A stretch of 64,000 nt of DNA. Origin: Fennellomyces sp. T-0311. Its lineage: Eukaryota; Mucoromycota; Mucoromycetes; Mucorales; Lichtheimiaceae. The translations under genes and the position numbers were made by a program. The stretch lies in NCBI GenBank assembly GCA_025266875.1, contig JALLLT010000042.1:62001-126000 (forward strand), written 5' to 3'. This document shows positions 11,992 to 22,560 of the stretch, in pieces; within the stretch, counting starts at the first letter, position 1, and every line of letters starts with the position of its first letter. The notes beneath the pieces were generated by a model. The model had not been told where the DNA came from. It saw only the letters and a list, made by a program, of their open reading frames with translations, and searched no databases.

Positions 11992-14291
11992 CAGTGGCCG
12001 CTTGATATAACGATACTCTATATAACGATATTTCGATATAACGATACAATTCTCAATTCCCCAGCACGGGGAGCAGTAAAATATCGTTAATTTTGATATA
12101 CCGATGTCCAATACTCCTGATCCCAGATATCGTTATATCGAGCGAACCAATGATAGACTTTTATTTCTAGAAATAGGAAAGAATACTGGTTTGGTGTGTG
12201 GTATTGCGCTCTTCTGACTCTAATTTCTGAATCTTTCTACGAAAAAGTCAGATGATATCTACATCTATCTCATCCTCAACCACGACCATGTCCAGGAATT
12301 CCTTTATGTGGCGCTTTCGTTCCACTCTGGTATAAACCAGAGTTTGCTCAGCGCCATCGCCATCTTCATGTCTTTGTCTCTGTGCAACTGCATCTGAGTC
12401 CTCACCTATCTTACACGTTAGCAACTGATCAGGATTAAAACTTACCCTTTTTCTGGATGCAACGTACCAAGTTCATAATCAATCAGCACATCATTAACCA
12501 TTTCGTTGAGTGGTATAGTCGCATGGATGTCCTGAGACTCCCCATCCGGAATAAGGTCTAGCTCTTCCACTCCGCAAGAGTCACTGTGAACTGTCAGAAT
12601 CGTTTCGTCAAGTTCATCTGACAAAATTTTATCTGCGAGTGCAGCTGCTGAGTTAATTCTGGACTCATCTGCTGCCTCAGCGTCTAATAATCCAGATTTG
12701 TTCCAGCAATTCTGGATGGTTTCTGGAGTAACCGAGTCCCAGGCATGGCTTGCCCAATTCATAGCTGTCAATTGATCTACATCATACAGGCTGGCAAATT
12801 GGCCTTTTCTGAACCTGATGCCTGCTTGACGGTACTGGATTGCTCTAATATTTATATATTAGTTATACCAATCTCTAGTACATATTACAATATACTTTAT
12901 CATTTCAAACTCATATTATCACTAACCTATATTGCTTTTTGAAGCTTGCAATGATGCCTTGATCCAGCGGCTGAATCTTTGATGTCATGTTTGGTGGAAG
13001 TATCATGACCTCAATGTTGCTTAGTTTCGGGATCTTGTGGCTTGACGCATTATTGAGTAGGAGAAGGACCTTTTTTTGTAAGTTTCCCATTACAATGTCC
13101 AAGCATCGGATCATTAGAGCAAATAGCTCTGCTGTCATCGATGCTTTCGAGTTGTTCCAATACCAATGGAGCTTGGCCTCATCTAAAAGTATTTAAGGCT
13201 CATATTAGCAAAGCATTATAGTTATATACACATCACATTTATGTAACTTACGAGATCTTTGCTTAAAGCAGCGAGGTTGCTTTACATGGCCAATGAAGAA
13301 GATCTTGTTCTTATGTGAGCCGTCAGTGTTACACGTCAGTGCAATAGTGATACCCGACTTGTCATCCTTCAAGCCAGCAAGTGGTTGCTTTGAAATTGTT
13401 CTGCATGGAACTTGCGTGTAGAACAAAGCTGTTTCATCAAAGTTATAGACATTTGATGGTCCATATTCTTTGATTTTGGCTTCGATTTCCGAGATACGCT
13501 CCTGAAGATCGCTGCTTGTCAGATCGGCTGATCCAGCTTCACCATGCATAACTCGGGACTTGTACCCGAAACGCTTCTTAAATCCAGTGCGCCATCCACC
13601 TGAAAATTGGAAATCTTGTATATTCATCTGTTTTGCAATCGATTTGGCTTGAACAGTTATTGTTTTCCGGTTTAGAGGCATTTGGAGCCTTTCCATTTCA
13701 TCGACGTATCGGGCAAGCACCTTCTCTATATCGGGCTGCGCACAAGGCTTGCTTCTTTTGCCATCGAGCTGCTCATCGGTCATAGCCAAGTACTTCTCCA
13801 TATCTCTAATAGTTTCAGAAATGGTGGACTGCTTCAGAACAAAGTCGAGTTGCCGCTTCTCTTGTGTCCATAAAGCAAGCTCCTTTTGCATCCACTTTGT
13901 CAGCTTATACTTGTAAATAAGCGCCAGTTTTTGCCATTTCGTAACGGATTTGCGCTTCTTAGCCTCCGGGACAGATTCACCTCCATTGATGATTCGCTTG
14001 GGACCAGAAGCAATTTTATCAGCAGTAATAAGACAGGAAGACATTTCAAAGTAAATTGATGAAGGAGTACACAAAAGCGTAATGCTAGTTTATAAATTAA
14101 GCTAAGCTATAAACTTTTCACTGGATTCTAGAGCTTTCTTTACACTTCTTTTCAGTGGAGATGATGAATAAGCTTTGGATAAGGGTTTAACTGTATACCT
14201 CCTCTCGGAGTCCCAATTCAATATAACGATAATTCGATATAACGATATAATTTGGGTTGCACTGGCATATCGTTATATAAAGCGGCCACTG
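11992..14291. mobile_element. pogo/Tigger-type DNA transposon
   Basis: Both ends are inverted copies of CAGTGGCCGCTTTATATAAC (one mismatch on the left), and the target TA is duplicated at 11990-11991 and 14292-14293. CAGT termini and TA duplication are diagnostic of pogo/Tc1-type elements. The motif TATAACGATA is repeated at both ends. The one gene inside is on the minus strand. The element sits in the last intron of the Myb-like gene on the same strand. Confidence 0.93.
12248..14044 (-). CDS. pogo-type transposase, catalytic D to N change
   Basis: Four exons are inferred (14044-13252, 13182-12927, 12844-12468, 12405-12248) and sum to 528 codons without a stop. The order is an N-terminal psq-like helix-turn-helix region (SVTKWQKLALIYKYKL), a CENP-B-type region (DFQFSGGWRTGFKKRFGY), then the DDE core. 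The first acid is D in NVYNFDETALFY and the third is D in SKIQPLDQGII. The second, expected in LLLDNAPSH-type sequence, reads LLLLNNASSH, so AAT replaces GAT (one G-to-A change). The C-terminus is acidic (VVVEDEIDVDII). The protein should bind DNA but probably cannot cut. Start chosen at MSSCLITADK; an upstream ATG (14074) would add 10 residues. Confidence 0.85.
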
Positions 14292-14997
14292 TAAGAAGCA
14301 TCAAATTCTATGAATGCGTGTAAGTTTCTTTGGTTCCTTCTTTTTTCTTTAAGCACTTACACCCAAAACTAAAGAGTTGCTTTCTGCCTGCAGTTGCAGT
14401 TGCGGTGTCGCAAACTGTTCAGCAAGCATGGTCAATGGAGCAAGGGCATTGTGCAGCATCATGCGACGGGGGCGGATTGGCTCGGGGATCGTGGCAGCAT
14501 GGCGAGAAGCAGGCAGATCCTCTATGACGCCCACTTCGGCATCAGAGAACTCTTGCTCACTGCCGTCGTCTTGCTCGCTGCCGTTGTCGCGCTCACTACT
14601 GTCTTCATGCTCGCTGCTGGCTTCTTCAGTCTCAACGTTAGCATTGTCGTCAATAATGCCGCTTTGTATGCGTTCGTCAATCAAGGCCTCGATCTCACGA
14701 GCACGGGCAATCGCAGTGGATACGATCGGATTGCCTAAGATTTGTTTTAGTTAAGCTATTGTTATGTAGCTATCATATAAGCGTCTTACCAGTAGGCTCT
14801 GTCATAGCCAAGTACCTTCTGTACTTGCTCTCGATTGCTCCGATCTCTCATCAGCGCCCCTCTGGCACCTGCGCATTGAAACGAGCAAGCACTTTGTTCC
14901 ACTTCTTGGTACCTCGCGGAAGAATATCCTGGATAGCATTAAGCAGCACCTTGGTCTCGGCATGGGTGAAAGTCTTGGCTCCTAGAGAACGGGGCAT

Positions 14998-15340
14998 CGT
15001 ATAAGCTGCAGTGGTAAAAATGGATGAATGGTAATTGTACATTTATATGGTTCAAATGTATGCTTTATATACCTTTGTTTCTGCAACAAGCTGACAAGGA
15101 TAGTAGCTTAAGTATTTCAGCATTTCCTAATTAAAGTGAAGAGCAACGTATTAGTAATTGAAATGAAGAGAGCTGGACTGCTATCGAGTGAGTGCAGCAG
15201 GGTGTGCATTGCTCTTTTAGCTGTCTTGGCCAAATCGACTTCTTTTTCCTTTTTCGTCATTCGACCATGTTCAACAAAGATTGCTTTTTTTACTGTATCA
15301 TTGCTCCTTTTCAGATAGAACAAGTGAAAATAAATAAAAT
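14998..15340. other. spacer between the Myb-like gene and H3
   Basis: AT-rich sequence with a weak minus-strand frame (MTKKEKEVDLAKTAKRAMH, about 15,260 downward). There is too little to call a gene. The Harbinger H3 duplication AAT lies at its right edge (15338-15340). Confidence 0.4.
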
Positions 15341-15954
15341 AGGGGGTTTCAGAGTTGAAAATGGGGTTGCATATGCAAAGCATAAAATTTTTGACATAAA
15401 ATCTGATTGGCTGAAAGTTTATGCAAACTTTTTGCATATGCAAAATTTTTTATGTCGCCTGGAAAATGACATAAAAAATTTTTTGCATATGCAAAAGTTG
15501 ACATAAAGTCGATGGTATCACAAGCGGACATTTCGTACTACCGAGTAGACAAACTGAGAATGACTCATCCAATATAATACGAGCAGTAATAGGATATCAC
15601 AGGTGGAAGTCAGAGATGACTCAGGGTCAGTGTGGTCATTGAGCCAACAGGATCGTAGAGTGCAAAGTGGATCATACTGATGAAAAATCTGGGCCAATGA
15701 AGAAGGCATGACTCGTGATATATTGAACTGACATTGCGTTGATGAGCCCTCACATAGGATAGAAGCGAGTGACTCAGGATTGTCATCGCGTTGCAGCCAA
15801 CAGAATCCACCAACAAGTGAGAGTAAGATAGGCTTTGAAAATAAGATGTGATAACCTTTTACACAGCTATATAAATGGCAAAGAATTTGTGTGCTTGCTT
15901 CATACAGTCATCACATATCCTTCTATCAGTGGTTCACTTGAATTTACTATCATT

Positions 15955-17432
15955 ATGCCCCGCACAGCCAAGAACTCTTCCCAACACAACGATCGCAACA
16001 AAAACAGCAACCAAGATAATGGGAAAAAGCCTCATACTTCGTGGGATAAAGATAATGTCGAACAAGAAGATGGCTCGATGGGTAAGAGCTCATATGACGT
16101 GTGCATTGAATGGCTAGCATGTGCCAACAACTACAACCGCTGGAGAGGTGACGATGTCAATGGAGTGACGAAGGCAAGGCTAGCCAGCGAAGTTGTCGAG
16201 TTGCTTAAGGCGCAAGGTATCAAGAACCGTACAAGCAAGGACGTTAGTCAGAAACTATCGAGCATCCAAACAAAGTACAATGAGGTTGCTCTTTGGCTCC
16301 AGAAGACTGGTCAAGGAATCTTAGAAGCAGACGAGGAAGATGGCGTGAAAACAGTTAAAGGTATTCATGCAACTACGACAATAAGTTGAAGTCAATACTT
16401 ACACGTCTTAATGCAGAATACTGTGAGCGCAAGTGCCCCGGGTTCGAGCTTATCCGCGCTGTGATGGCAAACCGGCCTGCAGCTAACCCATTGAGCCTTG
16501 TGGAGATCGGTGGTATTCCTAATAGTGAAGATGAGGATGAAAACGAGGGTGAAGAAGTATCCGAAGTCAGAACGGAAGCTGGTAGTGCCATCGACCTCGA
16601 TGGCTTCGATGGTGCCGACGATGCTGGTGATGCCAATGACGCTGATTATGTCGATGATGCCGATGACATTTTACACGAAGAGGACAATGATGCTACATAC
16701 AAGGAGACCTTGGACCATCAAGTTGGATCAGATGCATTCAACGGCTCCTGGGACGATCCTACTCAATTCGATGATCTCTATGATTTGGACAATACCCGCA
16801 ATACCGTTGACATTCGCCCTCCAGTTCCTGGTGGTAGTGAAGACCTTATTGCAAGCCAGGCAAACTCTTCCGCTTCGGTTGGTACTTCCAATACTTCGAA
16901 CTCAAAAAAGGACAAGGGCAAGAGACGAGCCAAACGCCAGCATATGTCTATTGGTGAGGACGAGTCAAGCAAGAAGAAGAAGATATCAGTTGCCGAAGCC
17001 ATTGTGGAGTCCAACATCGCTACACAACAAACAAGTACCGAACTGTTGCGCCTTTGTAACGAGACAGCGATTGCTGAAATGGAGGAGCGTCGGGTTATCT
17101 GGGAGCAAGAACGAGAGGATCGTCGCGCGGCCCTTGAGCTGCAGAAAAGGCAATGGAAATGGGATTGTGATCACCAAGAAAAAAGACTTGATATCGAGCG
17201 AATGCAAGCACATGTCGCTCTCATTTGGTCGCTACCTGACATTGGTATGTCATCGGATGAGATTAAGCAGTACTTAGAGAATGAGTGTCGTATCCTACAC
17301 CTTCCCACAGAGAATGCCTTCTTGTTTCAGGCTCAGACACATCCATTCTATTCGCTCTTTCGACGGCACCAACCGTACGTCATCCATTGGTCTAGTTTCT
17401 GCCAACATCTGTCCAAAACTACTTTGATCTAG
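15955..17432 (+). CDS. Harbinger SANT-like partner of H3, C-terminus replaced by an LTR
   Basis: Exon 1 (15955-16360) starts MPRTAKNSSQHN and holds a SANT-like domain (SSYDVCIEWLACANNYNRWRG to KYNEVALWLQKTG). A 56-nt intron with GTATTC donor and TGCAG acceptor follows. Exon 2 (16417-17432) contributes an acidic region, a basic patch (KKDKGKRRAKRQ) and a coiled coil (MEERRVIWEQEREDRRAALE). The original end is cut by a solo LTR at 17286: as it stands the frame continues into the LTR to TAG 17430-17432 (473 residues). With the LTR and one ATGAG copy removed, the frame ends YLENEKRS at TAG 17670-17672 (428 residues). Exon phases fit both versions. Confidence 0.8.
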
Positions 17433-17655
17433 ATTAGGACATCAAAGGACTCATCGAGTTTACCCGAAACATGGATAAGTTACTTAACAGGACGCTCGTC
17501 CTATATCGCCGCCTAAACATGGATTCGGAACATCACCAAGAAGCGTTCATCCCGACTGCTTCAACAATATAAATATCTGAGTAGTCTGTCATCAATAAAA
17601 ACATCTTTAATTTGGTCTCGCACTTTCACGTCTGATCTTATTTGAGAATATCACA
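17286..17655. mobile_element. solo LTR, family B-like (370 bp), inside H3
   Basis: It begins TGTCGTATCC and ends GAATATCACA, flanked by ATGAG (17281-17285 and 17656-17660). Internal order is TATAAATA near 17568, CAATAAA near 17594 and GGTCTCG near 17614. It inserted four codons before the stop of the H3 SANT gene. Confidence 0.85.
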
Positions 17656-17950
17656 ATGAGAAGAGAAGTTAGTTGTTAACAAATAAATGGCTTTTTTTTT
17701 TGGGCCGGCCGCATTATGTGCGGTTAACAATTGCCATTCCATATTGTTGTTTACAAATAATTGATTGGTTGTTTTCATATGATTACCTGCGATGATGCAC
17801 GAAATATCAACAATCTAATAGGCAGATACTTTGATGCTATCTATCGAGTCGCATCTATCATCAATAAGAATGTGAGTCATCTAGTGAATATAAAAAAACA
17901 AGGTCGGATATCTCAAAAACCATCGTTTTTACTCTTTTTTGTCTTCTTAT

Positions 17951-19284
17951 ATGCCCAGATATTCTGAACGCCAACATACTCTGCGACAGCTGGAGGAAGC
18001 ATTGACTATCGAAGTCAGTGCCGAACAACGCCAACGACAACTAGCCTTTATCCAGTCCATTGCTCGCAGTGGATTCTCTCGTGATGTTTTACAGCAAATG
18101 GTTCTGCAAGATACTACGATGGTTTTGCTTTGTCGATGGCTCCTCTTGTCTCGTCTCAATATGCGACAGTCCTTTGCAAAATTACTAAGGGACTACATCA
18201 TGCAAACATTGCGTTCGAACACTTCCATGTACTATCTACTAGTTGAATCCAACCGGTACCTCCATCCCAGGGAAAATGCAGTCCGCGATCATACCCACAT
18301 CTACTACATATTGAAGGAAGAATCCCCGGACACTTTCAAGAGTCATGCACGCATGAGTAAGACGGCATTCCAGAAACTGGTCAAACTACTAGAAAATAGT
18401 ACTGTGTTCAAGAATGGGTCGAACAACCGCCAAGCACCAGTTGAAGTACAGTTGCTGGCAACATTGCGCCATTTCGGTCTATCAGGAAACGGTGCAAGTT
18501 ATGTACAGAACTCGTCAAACACTCAAGTACCAGGTATACTTATATCATGTGAACTTGTAATGCTGTAATACTACGTCAATGAATAGTTGGAATGATAGAC
18601 TCTTATACGACGCGATGCATGAAAGCACTCCTGGAACTCAAGAACAATGTGATCTTCTGGCCGGACGAAAATGAAAAGCACGATATCAAACAACGGATCA
18701 AGAATACATTTGGCTTTCCAGAATGTGTTGGATATATCGACGGCACACTCCTTCCACTCTTCATCAAACCACAGAACCATGGTATAGATTATTATAGCCA
18801 CAAAGGCGCTTATGGTACCACTGCTCTTGTTGTTTGTGATGATCAGATGCGGATTCGTCAAGCATTAGTCAGCTTCCCTGGGTGTGTCCATGATCAGCGA
18901 ATCTTCTACCATTCTTCCCTCTATAACCATCCACACAGATATTTCGCCAGCTTCGAGTATCTCCTTAAAGACTGTGGATTCATGACAGATGTCACCCTCA
19001 TTTCCAGCTATAGAGGCAACGGTGGGAAAGGCAGGACTCCCGAAGAAGCCAAGTTCAACGATCGTGTCAAGAAGGCAAGAATCCACATCGAGAATTGCTT
19101 CGGCATCCTCAAAGGCCGGTTCCAAAGTCTTCGCGGAATGTGGAGGCTTTATCGAACTGTGAAGGATGCCCGTCTGGTCAATGACTGGTTCACCTGCTGC
19201 TGCATTTTGCACAATCTGCTCATTAACGATCCTATAAGAAAGGACTGGATTGAGGAAGAGGATGAAAAGGAGAATGAGGAATAG
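17951..19284 (+). CDS. Harbinger transposase of H3, C-terminus cut by MULE-like insertion
   Basis: Exon 1 (17951-18533) starts MPRYSERQHTL. A 53-nt intron follows, and exon 2 starts at 18587 (GMIDSYTTRCM). The catalytic residues are D in GYIDGTLLP, D in YLLKDCGF and E in RIHIENCFGILKGRF, all before the break. The frame now stops at TAG 19282-19284, created where a 1025-bp element inserted. If that element and one 9-bp duplication are removed, the frame continues at 20317 (SELEYAMAKLNTEQ) to TAA 20451-20453 and gives 471 residues. Only about 45 Lys/Glu-rich C-terminal residues are lost, so the truncated enzyme might still work. Confidence 0.85.
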
Positions 19285-20307
19285 GCTTCTCCAATATACC
19301 CGAATACTCGTACCCGACTCGATACTCGGCATGACGAGTCGGGTACGAGTCGACAAATACTCGACTCGTTCTGTTTTCGAGTTTTTTTTGAAATACCTGA
19401 CTCGACTCGGCTAGTTATATGTACAAGATAATACATAGGAGGCGGATGTATCCGGGATATATAGCAATGGAAAGTAATGTATAGCTGCACTTGATAATTA
19501 AGTTTTATTTACAGAGTGGTTACTAAAGGCATGTGTCAGTGTCATTTATGAATAAGCTTAATCATATGCAAATGAAGTTGGTTATAAAATAAGCTAGAAA
19601 ATGATTTTTGTGCCAAACCATACTTCTATTACCTGCTACCTCCATTCATTTCCCATTGGCAATTGTCATCGTCATGATATGTGCCACTTACAACAACAAC
19701 AATAGTAAAACAATATTTGTGATATCCAAGGTACTAGCTAGTCGACACTACCGGATAAACGTATGATGGTACCTGAATAATACATTGACAGCCTTACGGC
19801 ATGACTAGATCTTCCAAGAAGTCTAGAAACATCGCTGTGTCAGCTATACGATATGGCATCCTCCCGACCACGGCTATTTGATTATGAGCTTTATTGCGAG
19901 CAATATAAATAGAGAGAACCGTTAACATAATAAAGACATATTCGATTCTCACGGAATTTACTGTTTTTCTCGATCTATTCTCTCTCACCATAATATTGAA
20001 GATTGTGTCTTTTTCACATGCCTCCAATTCAGTGTTTGCCTCTTATTGATATCTGTTTCAAGCCAATGTAGATCCATTTTATACCAGTATAATTATTTTT
20101 ATGCTTGACATTGTCACATTGAGCTTGATTTCTGTGATCTTTGCTACTTTTACGCTGATTGCACCTAAGTCATTGTATCATTTTCGAGTCAGGTTTCGAG
20201 TACGAGTTTTCGAGTTTTTCGGGTATTTGACGAGTACGAGTCAACTTTTTTCGGGTCGGGTACGAGTCAGTAGATACCCGACTTGAAAACCTGAATGGAG
20301 AACCCTA
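19283..20307. mobile_element. 1-kb MULE-like non-autonomous element, copy 1
   Basis: The 9-bp duplication ATGAGGAAT (19274-19282 and 20308-20316) flanks it. The ends are AGGCTTCTCCA on the left and, inverted, AGGGTTCTCCA on the right. About 130 bp at each end is filled with copies of CGAGT/ACTCG and GTACCCGAC, a long imperfect inverted repeat probably used for binding. A near-identical copy lies inverted at 29059-30081. The 9-bp duplication fits Mutator-like elements. No transposase is encoded; a solo LTR is nested inside. Confidence 0.85.
19718..19992. mobile_element. solo LTR nested in the 1-kb element, copy 1 (275 bp)
   Basis: It begins TGTGATATCC and ends TCACCATA, flanked by ATATT (19713-19717 and 19993-19997). 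TATAAATAGAGAG near 19904 and AATAAA near 19928 match the plan of the other LTRs. The same nested copy is in the second 1-kb element, so it was there before the element duplicated. Confidence 0.75.
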
Positions 20308-20572
20308 ATGAGGAATCAGAGCTGGAGTATGCTATGGCGAAATTGAATACCGAGCAACTACAGGATAAGAAGACACGAGAGGCAGCTGGAAAACAGAAAC
20401 GCGAGTTATTAAAAGAATGTGTAAATAAGCTGCCCATGCCTTCTACACAATAAACTGTTTCTGAAGAAGAAAAAGAAGTTTGTGTAATCATCTTGTAACT
20501 GCGCTAGTTTGTGTAATCATTTTGTAAACAGCGCTTTTTTTATGTCAAGTTTATGGCAAGTTTATGCATGGG

Positions 20573-20680
20573 GGTTTCAGAGTTGAAAAAATGACATAAA
20601 ATCTTATTGGCCATCCGGAAATGAATAGTTTATGTAAATTTTTTGCATATGCAACCACATTTTCAACTCTGAAACCCCCT
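20573..20680. repeat. extra inward copy of the H3 terminus (108-bp palindromic end)
   Basis: GGGGGTTTCAGAGTTGAAAA at 20573 repeats the outer terminus in opposite orientation to the true right end at 20675-20680. The last 108 bp of H3 are therefore themselves bounded by inverted termini, like a minimal MITE. The left flank is AT instead of the expected 3-bp duplication. Confidence 0.6.
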
Positions 20681-20683
20681 AAT

Positions 20684-21060
20684 ATCTTAGTTAATTTCAC
20701 ATAACTACATGCATTTTGCTTTATTGAATAGTTTAGATTATGAAAAGCAGAAGTGAATGGGTGACAAGTTGAATAGTTAATAACGCCGTGCTTACTCGAC
20801 TTTGACAAAGACCTTCCTATTGAAAACGATGGCCGATGTATCAGACACCGCTACGCATTGCTTTCATAACAAATCAATCATCCGCGGAAAAAGGTACATA
20901 CAAATACCCGTATCCAAAGTAAGTACATAAACAGCTCAGGTTTTTTCATTCTACTTTCCTTATCCAACCTTATAGACCTAGTTTCTTTCGAACGTTTTGC
21001 AAGTCAATACATTTTTCTCACCTTCATTCCCCTGCTGAAGGATTAGGCATCCAGACAATG
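20684..21060. other. spacer between H3 and the next Harbinger-like gene
   Basis: AT-rich, no convincing frame and no terminal repeat identified. It probably holds the 5' part of the next transposase gene or its element end. Confidence 0.35.
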
Positions 21061-21105
21061 CAAAAGAGACTATACTGTTCGAGAGGCCATTGTTCCGCAT
21101 GTTGA

Positions 21106-22199
21106 TTCAGCTGCTTATCGTATCCTTCACACTCTGGTACATGGGTTACCCAGTTCGGATTCAATCCAAAATCTTTCGCACTTCTCCACAGCCATTTCGC
21201 ATCCATCTATCCGCCAGCCTCTGGCCGAGGTCGTCGTCAAATGCTTGGTACGGAGGCGATTTTGGCGGCGACTCTGATCTGGCTTCATACAACGGCGAAG
21301 ATTGATACCATGGCATGCTTCTTCGGTGTCTCGTATTTGACCATGTCAAGAAGTGTTGGTCAGGGGCTGAGAACCCTCGACCAGCTCTTCAAAACCGTAC
21401 GCGACCAACGATGGATGATTGGCTGGCCTCGCTGTGAAGACATTCAGCACTTTGCCCATGTGGTAGAGGCCAAGGCACCAGGTTTAAAAAGAGTGTTTGG
21501 ATTTGTTGATGGGCTCAAGCTTCGAGTCCAGGAGCCAGGAGACGCGAACAAGCAGCACGCATATTACAACGGTTGGAGGTCCGGAACATATGTCTCTCAA
21601 GTACTTGTATTTACACCAGATGGCTGTATCTGTTGGCTGAGGTGAGTTGTAATTGTTATCGTATAGAAAGTCCGCGTATTAACTTGGATATTAGCTATAA
21701 CAAACCTGGTGCTTACCACGGCTCCACTGTTGCTGGAGAACTCTACAGAAAGCTTTGTACTAGAGTACCTGATGGCTATCGCATTCTTGCTGATTCCGCA
21801 TTCCATGGCTCAAGCAACAACAACTTGGCGGCAAAGATCTTGCGAGTGCCAAGGCAAAATTCATGAGTGTATGATCAGTCGCAACGATCGTGGTATTGCG
21901 TCATTACAACGAACCGGCAAGCAGTGGAATGGGGTATGCGATCAGTTCAATCAGGATTCCAACGATTGAAGCTCCCATTGCCAGCCAACGATACTGCACG
22001 TTCCCTGATCTTGCATGTAATCTTCAGATTGCATAATTTTCGTATCGCTGAGATAAAGATCAGCCAGATACGAAACGTATACCATGAGCCAGGGGTGAAT
22101 GGGCAACGGCAGAGTGAAGGGGAGGAAATGGCGATGGTAGTGGTGAATAACCCATCACTATGGGAAAGAAAGAGCATGACTTATTGTAAATTTTTGTGA
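21106..22199 (+). pseudogene. Harbinger-like (DDE_4) transposase, one in-frame TGA
   Basis: Exon 1 is open from 21106 (FSCLSYPSHSGTWVTQFGFN) to 21641. A 53-nt intron follows, and exon 2 begins at 21695 (SYNKPGAYHGSTVAGELYRKL). The catalytic set is D in RVFGFVDGLKLRVQ, D in RILADSAFHGS and E in QAVEWGMRSVQ. TGA at 21864-21866 separates the second and third acids; CGA to TGA would explain it. The 5' end is unclear because another TGA at 21103 stops the frame upstream, so an earlier exon may exist. The sequence differs from H1-H5, closer to the fungal DDE branch with a W-L-S-Y-N-K-P-G segment. I found no SANT partner and no terminal repeats. Confidence 0.65.
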
Positions 22200-22560
22200 A
22201 TCCTCTCCAAATGAATTCTCGTGAAAATGAAACTTTCAAGAAAATTCACGAAACTTTTTCAAGTGTTTTCACGAAAATCCTCACCAGGATTCTAGACTTT
22301 TCAAGCGTTTGTCTTTCTTTTTCACCTTTTTCAACGTAATCAGCCCTTGAATAATGGTTAAAACGTGTGTTTTTTCTTATTTTTTATGAATAGAGAATTT
22401 ACGGTAATACCTCATGTATGGTTCTTATGATCTCGCTTTATTGCTATTTAGTATTTATGCTCTCATAATATCTTTTTATTGCTGTGCGTATATTATCACG
22501 ATATGCTCATACCGACGCTTTCTTTCGCTTGGCCTGCCCGCCCCGTTTCTTCTTTGTAGG
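22200..22560. other. AT-rich spacer with TTCACGAAA repeats
   Basis: No gene. The first 80 bp contain three TCGTGAAA/TTCACGAAA phrases. Similar TTCACG phrases recur at 28,185-28,440 on the other side of CMC element B, so these could be its subterminal repeats. Confidence 0.35.

Larger units (their letters stand above)
11883..14997 (-). pseudogene. Myb-like (DUF6818-like) gene, two adjacent stops, pogo element in an intron
   Basis: Three exons are inferred: 14997-14790, 14734-14361 and 11975-11883, which together make 225 codons with phases that fit. Exon 1 has a Myb-like start (KTFTHAETKVLLNAIQDILP, then KKWNKVLARFNAQ) and ends YRRYLAMTEPTG, followed by NP from exon 2. This PTGNP signature recalls DUF6818-type proteins associated with transposons. 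Exon 2 is acidic and Ser-rich, and exon 3 is a short coiled coil (ELNRKVDRLGDDIL). TGA TGA at 14848-14853 interrupts exon 1; CGA to TGA twice would explain it. The last intron contains the whole pogo element 11992-14291. The protein's role is unknown. Confidence 0.6.
15341..20680. mobile_element. PIF/Harbinger transposon H3 carrying two later insertions
   Basis: The left end AGGGGGTTTCAGAGTTGAAA and its inverted copy at the right end continue as near-identical inverted repeats for about 38 bp, past TTGCATATGCAA. The duplication is AAT (15338-15340 and 20681-20683). TTGCATATGC recurs four times in the subterminal regions, with GACATAAA phrases. Both genes are on the plus strand: a SANT partner first, then the transposase. 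A solo LTR (17286-17655) and a 1025-bp MULE-like element (19283-20307) inserted later. Without them both genes are intact. Confidence 0.9.

Noticed and set aside
19794..20027. 77-codon frame conserved between the two 1-kb elements (also at 29337-29570)
   Set aside because: Most of it lies inside the nested LTR and it is conserved only because the whole element is nearly identical; no domain and no start context.
19283..20307. Classification of the 1-kb element as hAT
   Set aside because: hAT gives 8-bp duplications; both copies here fit 9 bp consistently, which favours a Mutator-like element, although hAT is not fully excluded.
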